The position numbers and the translations under genes are program-made. Source: Rotaria sp. Silwood1 (lineage: Eukaryota > Rotifera > Eurotatoria > Philodinida > Philodinidae). From it: 64,000 nt of DNA. The stretch covers positions 1,289,267-1,353,266 of the forward strand of contig CAJNOP010000018.1 in assembly GCA_905250075.1 (NCBI GenBank), in the 5' to 3' direction. Positions 24,373-34,232 of this stretch are shown one piece after another (the first letter of the stretch is position 1; each line of letters starts with the position of its first letter). The notes beneath the pieces were generated by a model. That model did not search any database and was not told where the DNA came from. It saw only the letters and a program-made list of their open reading frames with translations.

Positions 24373-24610
24373 GCGATGGGTCCATTTTTCCACAGAAACC
24401 TATAGGGAAAAATGGGTATTTTTGAAATAACTCAGGAACGGCTCGACCGGTCTTTCTCATCTTCGAACTTGACCGAGGTATTGTCAAGACTAAGCTTTGT
24501 AGAAAGTTTCATCACAATCTGACTCTGCTGTCAAAAGTTATTATGTAAACAGTCAATCGGACGGACGGACACACTGACTATTCTATAGTCAACTCACTTT
24601 TTGAGTATAC
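24373..24610. repeat. Direct repeat, copy 1 (CGGACGGACGGAC family)
   Basis: About 240 bp, similar to 24727-24961. Shared blocks: CTCATCTTCGAACTTGACCG, TTGTCAAGACTAAGCT (TTGTTAAGACTGAACT in copy 2), CGGACGGACGGACACAC and a closing ACTCACTTTTTGAGT hairpin. No coding sequence. Confidence 0.75.
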
Positions 24611-24726
24611 TAAACTATGATTCGGTTCAAAACTAATATCAGATTCAGAATCAGCGTTAAAAACTGAGTCGATTTATATATGCTGTGAATGATTCTGAGA
24701 AAAAAAATTTTTTTTTGAAAAAATCC

Positions 24727-24961
24727 CTGTACCCCCCCTCAGGGATGGTCTTCTCAAAAATGACAATTTTTTCGATAACTCAGCCATTTCTTGACGGATC
24801 CTGCTCATCTTCGAACTCGACCGAGACATTGTTAAGACTGAACTGTGTAGAAAATTTCATCGCGATTGGACTCTCCTTTCAAAAGTTATCGTGTATACGG
24901 CCGGACGGACGGCCGGACACACAGACCGATTTTAGTAGTGTACTCACTTTTTGAGTACACA
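24727..24961. repeat. Direct repeat, copy 2 (CGGACGGACGGAC family)
   Basis: Second copy in the same orientation, about 350 bp downstream of the first. It ends in a perfect 8-bp hairpin GTGTACTC-ACTTTTT-GAGTACAC. The pair may be ends or remnants of a mobile element. Confidence 0.75.
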
Positions 24962-25436
24962 AAAATGATTAGTGATGCTTCGCAAAAACAATTCATACAC
25001 TAGGAAATATATTTTTTTGTAAACTGTTGATGAATTAATCTACTTTACTTATGCCACTATGAATCTTGACTGTAGTTCATTATTAATAAGATGACATGGA
25101 ACAAATGAGTAATTTTTCACGCATAATCAATTAAATATTGTGATCAATACATTTGAATGTGATAAACATATCATCGTTTGATTTTTGCAGGACTTTGAAA
25201 AATATTCTTCTAGTTTATCTATTTTGATATTGTTTCGGGCATTAGTTTTACGTACAATGTAAACAGAATGTTTGAGAGAATATTTTTTGCTGATTTTTTT
25301 CAAACTGTATCATGATTGCAGAAATGTATTTTAAAAGAATTCAATAAAACAGTAACGAATCTAGGATTTTGTAAGAGGGTCATTTCTCCGAAGAAGAAGT
25401 AATCATTGGAGAAAATCACTTTTTGAGGCTTATAAT

Positions 25437-25468
25437 AGGTTGGTAAGAAATTTTTTGCGGTTTTTTTT
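25437..25468 (+). mobile_element. Probable left terminal repeat of the mariner element
   Basis: AGGTTGGTAAGAAATTTTTT resembles mariner-family termini and lies about 120 bp before the transposase ATG, the usual spacing. It is preceded by TA. The right end is missing. Confidence 0.5.
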
Positions 25469-25493
25469 ACATTTCCTAGAACAGTCGAGAAAG

Positions 25494-25506
25494 TTCTAGA
25501 AGCTTC
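25494..25506 (+). promoter_or_regulatory. Heat-shock element upstream of the mariner transposase
   Basis: TTCTAGAAGCTTC is three perfect alternating TTC/GAA units with two-base spacing, the consensus binding site of heat-shock factor. It ends 12 bp before a TATA box. Additional GAA-type units (CTAGAACAGTCGAGAAAG) lie just upstream. Confidence 0.6.
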
Positions 25507-25517
25507 CATAGGAAGGG

Positions 25518-25525
25518 TATATAAA
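25518..25525 (+). promoter_or_regulatory. TATA box of the mariner transposase
   Basis: TATATAAA is 35 bp before the ATG at 25561 and just downstream of the heat-shock element. Confidence 0.6.
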
Positions 25526-25560
25526 GGGGGTACAAATATCTTTCGAGCAACTACAAAACT

Positions 25561-26123
25561 ATGGATATGGACGTTGATCTCGAATTAGAAATGAAGATAT
25601 CTCGTAGTGAGTTTCGAGTGCTTCTGCTTCATGAATTCCGTTTGGGTCGCAAAGCAACGAAAGCAACATATGCAGTACGATGGGCAAAGATGTGTTCTCC
25701 ATCCGTACAGCGCAACATTGGTTCGATCGGTTCAAGAACGATAACTTCGAACTCGACGATTCACCTCATTCCGGAAGACCACTACGGGTGGATATGGATG
25801 TCTTAAAGCAGCTGATCGACGGAGATCCAGTATTGACTACACGATGTTTAGCAGAGCGACTTGGGTACTCTCATACTCCAGTAGAAAAACATCTGAGCAA
25901 ATTAGATAAGACATGGAGATACGGAATTTGGATACCACATGCTTTGTCACTGCATCAGCTTCAACACAGGTTTGATGCTTTTATGGAGTTAATAACGTCT
26001 CACCACAACAACCAATGGCTTCGCAGTCTTATTACCGGCGATGAAAAGTGAGTGTTGTATGTTAACCATACGCGCAAGCGGCAGTGACTGGGAGCTGGAC
26101 AAATAGGTGTAGCAATGCCCAAA
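25561..26123 (+). pseudogene. Mariner transposase, N-terminal half, broken
   Basis: The first frame (from 25561) has the helix-turn-helix start EFRVLLLHEFRLGRKATKAT. The protein then continues in the next frame from about 25680: RTAQHWFDRFKNDNFELDD, SGRP linker, AERLGYSH, then ITGDEK. So there is one frameshift near 25675. After GDEK, homology continues through two in-frame TGA codons at 26050 and 26086, each where the family has Trp (TGG). Similarity ends at about 26123, exactly where a telomere-like island begins, so the catalytic C-terminal half and right terminus are lost. Mariner transposases move elements by cut-and-paste into TA sites; this copy cannot. Confidence 0.88.
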
Positions 26124-26289
26124 AGGGTGTGAAATGGGGTGTGGGTGTGGATGTGAGTATGGTTGTGGGTGTGGGGTGTGTGAGTGAATGTGAGTGTGGG
26201 GTTTGGGTGTACATGGGTCTTTTTTCAGCCAACGCCCAAACCCACTCGCTCCCACACTGACACCCATCCATACTCCACACTCACATCCT
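26124..26289. repeat. Telomere-like hairpin island 8 (large)
   Basis: About 90 bp of GGGTGTGGGTGTGGATGTG-type sequence, a short TCTTTTTTCAGCC spacer, then about 60 bp of CCCACACTGACACCCATCC-type sequence. It abuts the truncated mariner on its left. It is the last island; none occurs in the remaining 37.7 kb. Confidence 0.8.
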
Positions 26290-27037
26290 AAAATGCAATC
26301 GATTTAAAGATAAATATGAATGTAGAAATGAACCTAAGACTGTATAGAGGAAATTTTGAAAAATAAAAAAACTCTAAATATTAAACTTTCGATTAGTAAT
26401 TTTATAAAACTTACAATAAATATAAGTTTCCTTAAAATTGAAGTGAATATATTTTCAAGAATTTTAATAGAGAAAAAACTGGAAAAGTTGATTTATTTTA
26501 TATTTAAATGATTGAAAGTAAAAGAATATTTTTAATTGAATTGGATAGTTTTTTAACTTGGATTTTATCTTCGCAAATGAGAAAACACGCTTTTAAACAT
26601 CTTCGTTGAATAAAAGGCCATATTCAGATGCAGAACAAGTCATCGTATCGAACCATATACGATAGTGTAATTTTACAAACAAATATTTTCTTGCAAATTT
26701 TTTTTCATGAGGTCCAGCTTAAATGAAATTTTCAAAAAAATTATCTTTTGATAATGATCGTTTATTAGGTATTAGGTTATGCAACTAAAAATAGAATTAA
26801 AACATTTTTATAGAAAGAAAAATGCTAACGAATATTTTGAAGATGTGGCTGAATATATATATAGTTTTACTTGTGTACTTAAGCAACATTCACGTTTAGC
26901 AACAAAGTTTAAACGGTTAGATTGTACAGATGATATATTATCAGGAAAAGCGTCGTTATAAATTTTATTAAAGTTATTTGGCTATGATATTAAATTTAAA
27001 TTTAATTGAGGACATTGGTATGGGTGGTTGTGTCTTG
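26290..27037. other. Intergenic with possible decayed coding sequence
   Basis: An open frame at 26779-26961 precedes the TPR pseudogene in the same orientation and could be an earlier part of the same dead gene, but it has no recognisable motif. Confidence 0.35.
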
Positions 27038-27308
27038 CAATAGCTCAAAAAACACTACCTGAAAGACATTCAAATTTTAGATTAATATATAATAATATTG
27101 ATGATGTTCATCGATTGATGGACGATTATGAAAGGGGCACTTTCCTTCCATCGGAAAGCGTTCGATATTCATGAAAATATTTAATGTAATTCTTTCGAAT
27201 GGGCAGCAACATATGCGAATTTAGGTGAAACTTATCGAAAAATGAAAAAGTACTCAATGGTTTTGGCATATATCGAAAAAGGATTTCAAACACGCGAAAA
27301 GGACTAAG
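27038..27308 (+). pseudogene. Tetratricopeptide-repeat protein remnant
   Basis: Translations in two frames show TPR/kinesin-light-chain-like repeats: AQKTLPERHSNF...IYNNIDDVHRLMDDYE, then after a frameshift near 27133 ALSFHRKAFDIHENI, an in-frame TAA, then AATYANLGETYRKMKKYS and YIEKGFQTREKD before a stop. TPR arrays of this kind are common in large bdelloid gene families. With a frameshift and internal stop, it is not functional. Confidence 0.7.
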
Positions 27309-27798
27309 AAAACCACGTCTAAGTAATACTCCATATCATAAAGTTAATCAAAAAGCTAAGATATTCTTCCTTCAATGCTATCACTATTACTACTTAGTCT
27401 CTTCTATCAGTGAAAAATTCAAATCTATAAACTAAATCTAATTTGCTTTCTCTTATTATGACTATTCTTTAAATTAAACTTTTGATAACACAATAATAAA
27501 TAATGGATAAATTTTACCATTTATTAATTACTCTTATGTCATTCTATTTTTTTGAACACAAAAGCGCATCTAATATACATTGAATAATGCTATACAAATA
27601 CATTGTTTGTTTTTCTTTTTTTTTTTCTTCTTTATCAATGAAACAAATAATACAAAGACGCACATATACGATATAACACTTTCATCAAACTGATCGAAGC
27701 AACAAAAAAAGAAAAGAGAAATTTCTGTACAAACATATGCGATTTGCTCTCAACAACGAGCATTACAAAACAAACCAATGAATGACTAATAAAATAAG

Positions 27799-30700
27799 TT
27801 AATTATTTGTTATCGTCGTTGTTGATGTAACCGTATTATTTCCATTTGATGATGTTGAACCTGTTTCAACTGGTTTTGTTTGATTGTAAAAATCAGGTAT
27901 AAGTTTAAGTCTATTCAACATTTGATCCATTATTGTTGGTGATAATGAGTCATTTGAATACCATATAGAATTTTCATGAATTTGCTCTGATATTGGACGT
28001 AAATAAAAAACATCCGCTGTACCACGTATTTGTTCAGGACTAATATAAAATAAATAAAAGTAATAAATATTTAAAATATGAAATTTATCTTACCATTTCG
28101 ATACATAAAAATCGTATTGTTTTATGGGACATCGAACTGGATCATTCATTTGTTCAGTTATTTCATAAAACGTTGGTGAATTTACTAATGATTTCAGATC
28201 TTTATAAAGAAAAAGAAAAATGTATTTTTTTTAAATGTTAGCGCAGTTTCTTGGCATCCTCCAGATATCCATTAAAGAAGTACTTCATACATTATAATGA
28301 GACATTAGTAATACATAGTCTTCGATCATATATCAATTTTTCAGTAATATATGCAATTAGTTCAGATCAAGATAGTAATTTTAGTAGTCGATAGAGTTTT
28401 CAGGTTACAGAAGACTCTATTCTTAACTACGCCGTTTTGAAGAGCACGAAAAGATGAATAAAATAAGAGATTATAACATTTTGTATGACTTTCTCTGAAA
28501 TAGTTACGAGTATCACAAAAATCAAAATTTATTAAAAAATAGACTAAACCCTCTTTTCCTCCGTTTTTGTGATAATTTTAATTTTTTCAGAGAAGATCGT
28601 AGAAAATGCAGCAACTCCTCATTGTGTGTTCTTTAAAACTGCATTGTTAATAAATATAACTGCCATGTTCACCTTTTTAGAAATCTTATCATGATATTGT
28701 TGTGAAACTTTTTCTCTTCCACTTTTCGGTAACACTTTTTTTTTCAATCATGTTTTATATCATAATCAATATTTTACCTGGATTATGAGCATAAAATCGT
28801 AAATAATTCATTTGTTGTCCTTGTGGTGAATTTGTCGATAAACGTACCCATTGAGAATATTTACCAAAATTTGCAAATGATATAGCCATATGTGCTTCAA
28901 CAGTTTTTAAATTAAAATATTTTGAATTTGTATAAAGTAATGTTGTTAGTAATGACCATGGTGTTAATGTACCTAATTGATGAACATCATATAATAAATC
29001 TTCATCAATTAATGATACAATTGTATTTGCTAAAAGAAATGAATTATGCAATATTTATTTTGAATAATGAGAATACAAACAAAATAAACAATTGAACTTA
29101 CAATCAGTTAAAAGACGTGGTGTATAAGTTTGAAGAATTCCATTTAATGTCGAATTAAATTCTATATAACGAGGTTCGAATAGATCGATTTGACGATTAT
29201 TTAAATTTAAATAAAATTGAATACCTAAAATGTTTACATAAAGGAATGTTTTCTTTTAGAAAGTTGAGATATTCTTATTCGATTTTTCAAACTGAGAAAA
29301 TTTTTTTCAATTCATTTAAATATGCAATCAGAATTAAAGACGATTTATATTCTTTTTTAATTTCGGCGTACGAGAAAACCTTCTCAAATGTCTCGTTCAT
29401 CTATCGAATTTTTAATATGATATTTTTCTAAACGTTTGAGGTTTTCGGAAACGAAAGTTTTAAATAAAACCTCTTCGAAGTATGAAGTTTTGGTAAAATG
29501 CATGTTGTTAGAAAAAATTTATACAAAGTATTAATTAAGCAAAACTATTCAAGAACTTTTTTTCGAATTTAATCATAGTAGAATTCATTTTATTGCGATG
29601 AAGAAAATTGTAAAATGAAAAGATTGGTTAGAATATATTAATCTTCGAGAGGAATGAATGAAAAATATCTAGACTCTTTACATTAAAAGAAACTGATTCA
29701 TTGCACTTACCCAAACAAAGATAATAAATACTCTCGGGTAAATATTGTTCGCCTGTTGGACGACGAACTTCACGTATAAATACATCCATAACTTGTTGTA
29801 ATTCATCACCATTTACATATGAAAGTAAATCAGATTTAACAAAATATTGTTTTGCTATTTCTGCTTCTAAATAAATTTTTAGTTTGACAAAGAAAAACGT
29901 TCAGTTGAAGATAATTACCTTCTGGTGTAACTGTTAATATAGAACGATTACGTTGTGCACACCATTGTTGAAATGCTTCAACACCATAAGTCCATTTAAG
30001 ACGATATCCAGCATCAGGTAACATTCGAAGAAGCTAGAAAAACAAATGATCTATATCACGATGTTAAAAACAAAACCTACGAAATTAAAATACAATGAAA
30101 CATTTCACATTGAAAGAAAAACAAAAAAAACGACTAACTAAAATTCAATTGAAACCGAAAATTTGTCATTAATTACTGAGAAGTTGCTCAAGTGTTGCAT
30201 AATCTGCCGTCAAAGAAAGTCAACAATAGCTAAAAATATGATTAAGGTCTCGGAATAAATCACTTTTTTTAGGGAAGGCATAGTTAGATACATCGTGTAT
30301 GCACTTTTTGAAGCGTTTCTAGGTCAAAAGTGAAACAAAGAAATTGCCTATTGAACGATACCTTTTGAACTTCAGGATCGTTTGATGTAATTGGATCAAT
30401 ATAATGAGCTTCAAGATCAAGTTCGGGTAAATTTTCCATTGTTTGTGACGTTGTTATATATGAATCTAATAATGTAAAATTACATAAAAAAATAGAAACC
30501 AATAAAGATTTAAATTAAACAAACCATCACGTGTTAAATCCATCATCATAACTGATTCATGTCCACTTGTTATTGTTTGTTGTGGTTGACTTTCTGCACG
30601 TGCAAGACTTTCTGCATGCATAACAAGTGCTGCTTCAAATGGATCATCAGGTAACAAATCTCGTTGAGTCTAGATATTGAACGTTTTTCTTTTAAAAGAA

Positions 30701-31643
30701 AACATTTCTTTAAAAAATATCTTACTTGAAGATAATCACGTATATTTTTATAAGTACTTCGTTGTACAGGTATCATAATTGGTACAAAAAAAGGTACTGG
30801 TATTGGTACAGCTTTAGGTTTAAATAACTGATAACTTGGTGTTGGTGATGGGAGGTAAATTGGTACAGGTAAACTAACTAAAGGTACATCAGGAATCATA
30901 TGTTCCATTTCTAAAATGGAACCATATTTGTTATTTAAATAAATGTACAAAAAAATAAATAAAACCTGTTTGTGTAGCTATAGTAAATCTGGTTGGTTTA
31001 GCTTCAACTTCACGTTCAGATACTAATGGTTTACATAGTGTCATTTTATTTTTCATTGTTGATGGATTAATTATTTGTTGTGGCATAATTAATGGTACAA
31101 AAGATTTAACATGATATAATTCATCATCAGGCCAACGTGCTTGTTTTTTATTTATATTTGGTGTACTACGAATTTCAGCTGTTGTACGTGGTTTACGTCC
31201 TGGTCCACTTGTTGATAATTGAGATTGTTGATTTTGTTGTTGTTGCGGACGTGGATAATCCATTAAACGATATGGTATATCATCTTCATCATCTTCAGCT
31301 TTATTTAATGGCATTGATGATGGCGTTGGTGGTATTGGATTTCCATTTTCATCTCGATCTAATAATGGAAATGTAACAAAATCTGCATCTTGTTTTGGTT
31401 TTGGTACACGTGTTGAACGACGTGTTGGTCCTAAACTATCATTACTACTCATTGGTGGAGATGAATCACGATCTGAATCATCATCATCATCTGATGAATG
31501 ACGTCGAGAACGATTTCTAACGAACAAAATTAAATGTAAAATTTTTAAAACTCTATTTTTCTTTTCTTTGAATATTTACTGAAACCAAGATATTGGTCGT
31601 CGTTGTTGAGATGATATTGTTTGGTGTTGGTGTTGTTGTTGCT

Positions 31644-31674
<31 letters not shown>

Positions 31675-32474
31675 TTGTTGTTGTTGTTGTTGTTTATTTC
31701 CCGACATTAATCCAGTACGATTATGATATTGTCCTTGTCCAATAGTTGTGGGACGTCCAAAAAACATTCGTTCATCATTAGTTATTTGTTGTTGCATTGG
31801 TTTACGAATAGTTGCATTATTATGTGATGTTATTGTTGATTTGACAGCTGTATTACCTGTACGTGGTGTTGTACCAATTACTTTTTGTTCAATATTTATA
31901 GGGACAATATCAACTGGTGGTTGTTGAATAAGTGTTGTTAGTTCTTGAAGAAGAGTCTCAGCTGATGCTTGAGTTGCTGCTGCTGTTGTTGTTGGTAATT
32001 CAGCAGGTGCAGCAACAGTTAATAATTCTATCGTTTGACCTATACCAGGTAAGACTACAAAAAAAAGAAATGGCGCGTATTTAAATGATTAAATAATAGA
32101 TTAGTTTCTTGTTTTTTTTCTTCTTACATGCTTTTCCTGTTTTATTTAATTCTTCAAGAAAAGCATTCATTTCTGCTTCACTCATTGAACTAAGTACAGC
32201 TTGAAGTGTAGCATCATCCACAACATTTATTTGTTGTTGTTGTTGCTGTTGTGGTTCTCTCGTTGTTGGAAGAACATTTTGCTCTAAATAATTAATAAAC
32301 TTAATTAAATAACTATAACGACGTCTACACGGTTTGTAACAGAGAGGAGGATGGATCCAAATTTTCAACCCAATACTTCAATAGTTCTTTTACATCGTGT
32401 TTCACAAAATTTTCTTTCTGCTTTTTTTTACCTTCATGATTTGTCGATGAAGTGTTTGTGACTTGATTGTTCAT
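27799..32474 (-). CDS. QRICH1-like: QRICH1/ZMYM-type protein, 13 exons, 883 aa
   Basis: Exons (minus): 32474-32432, 32283-32128, 32054-31580, 31516-30966, 30910-30726, 30669-30525, 30465-30362, 30033-29919, 29866-29711, 29224-29102, 29029-28778, 28199-28094, 28039-27799. All phases agree; 884 codons with the stop. The N-terminus is Q-rich, with a near-pure glutamine run of about 20 and His/Gln tail at 31620-31690, followed by acidic and Ser-rich segments. The C-terminal third matches the domain shared by QRICH1 and ZMYM2/3/4: AFQQWCAQRN, LGTLTPWSLLTTLLYTNSKY, QMNYLRFYAHN, DPVRCPIKQYDFYVSKC and DVFYLRP. Family members act in the nucleus as transcription regulators. A splice acceptor lies 2 bp before the ATG. 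Two introns are long (328 and 578 bp). Confidence 0.88.
28427..28648. repeat. Possible foldback element inside a QRICH1-like intron
   Basis: In the 578-bp intron, CATTTTGTATGACTTTCTCT and TATCACAAAAA recur inverted as AGAGAAGATCGTAGAAAATG and TTTTTGTGATA, and outer GCCGTTTTGAAGAGCAC pairs loosely with GTGTTCTTTAAAACTGC. The unusual intron length fits an insertion. Confidence 0.45.
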
Positions 32475-34232
32475 ATCTGTAATAGATAAATATATGTATA
32501 AAAAATATAACGAAAAAATTACAAATTATTATTTTATAAATATTAAAAAATAAAACAATTTATTCTACTTGTCATTTTTATTAATAAAATGAAATAACAT
32601 GTAAAATAGTTCTTTGTTGATATTCAGTGAGTATTTTATCAATTGTATTATTCATTTTACTTTCAAACAAACGTTCCATATTCAATCGATAAAAAAAAGA
32701 CTCATAGCTTTGTCCAGTTGAAAACCTATTCGATTGGTTAATAATGGTATGACCAATTAAAAATAGCTTCTCTTTATTACAGACGTCGCTCTATGCAAGA
32801 AAAATAGATTTATTAATTCTAAAAAACAAACAGATTATTTCTTAAAGGTTACGAAGGTACGCCAGATAAAGATGCTATATGTAAAAGTCTATATGTAGCT
32901 CACCCTAGGAGGTCGTTTGAACCAATGAGCTTATGTTCCATATTTAACTCTTTTCTGTCCATCTTTTAATGACAATGTCAAAATGTGTATGATGTAATGT
33001 GCATAGTCAATAGAAAACTTAATGAATGTCAATCGAATGTAACCACACATAAATACGAAAATAAAAAGCTCTGATTTCAAAATCGATTGATCTCTTATTT
33101 TAAACAACATTTAAAAAAATATTTTTCAGTGTTATAAAATATTAATTTAATATGTATATGAACAGAATTCAAATTTAACTATAATCAGAGATTGAATATT
33201 CCTTCAAAGAGATCTGTTCATAATCTATGAGATTCAACGTTTTAATAAAAAGAAAAAAAGAAACTTTTGATCTATTATCAGTCTTCATTTCGTATAATGA
33301 TTGAAAGAGCAAGTATTAGTAAAGTACAATTTCAATTATTTATTGAATGTCTTTCTCAGAGAGAGAATTATCATGATCAGAGCATAAAAATATCAAATTT
33401 TGTTTTCAAAACATTACAGAATTGGTTTTCAACTAATGAATTATCGCTAATTGAGAAGGGAAAACTGACATCATTTTCTTTGAAAATTTTTTCCATTCCA
33501 AGGTTTGTCCAGTTACACCGAAGTTGTCAATAATTATTAACAAGATTAACCATACATTTTCTTTTGTTTTCATGTTGTTTAAATTTATATCATTGCTTGC
33601 TTGAGCATGTGAGTATGAGTATAATCGAAAAGAAGACCAGTACTCTAAATGACATATCCATACTCATCCAAGTTTTTCAGTCATAATTTATTCAGCTCAA
33701 GTGGAAAGAACCTTTCTTGCAGCTGTAGGTTTAGTTGTTATTACAGGTTGATTGTAATAATAAAATCGACACGTTCGTCTGTTAGATTCATTCAATTTTT
33801 CTATTTATCAATACTTTTCAATTCATATTAAATGTAGAGTAAAAATTGACATCGTCAACATCTCATTACATTGAGCAATCTAAATTCGTGCTGAAAAGTT
33901 TTTGCTGGAAATCGATTATTTCTTAGTGAAAGCCTTCGTATGGTGACATATAAGTGTGTTTTCTTGACTTAGATCAACTAGAAAAAAAGGTACTTGGCGT
34001 TAATTATCTTTGTTCAACTTCTATTCCGATATGCTCTGATCCATAGATGAAAGGGTACTCCTCTGTACAGTAAACACTTTTAAATATTTTGAATGTTCAC
34101 TCTACAGAGTTTTTACTAGTACCATGATGTTATCTAAGTTGATTCAATTGACTTGTTGAACTTTCTATAAAGATTAATATTTACTTATATTATACGATTA
34201 TCATGATATTGTATTAAAAAAGCATTCTCACT
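32475..34232. other. Intergenic, no gene seen
   Basis: Upstream flank of the QRICH1-like gene. Only short frames (33267-33533, 33649-33831) without recognisable motifs. Confidence 0.55.

Noticed and set aside
24590..24620. Helitron 3' end (hairpin followed by CTAA)
   Set aside because: Copy 2 has the hairpin but no CTRR after it, and no Helitron 5' end or Rep/Hel sequence was seen.
31137..31376. 79-codon plus-strand frame rich in Leu/Val
   Set aside because: Antisense shadow of the QRICH1-like acidic exon.
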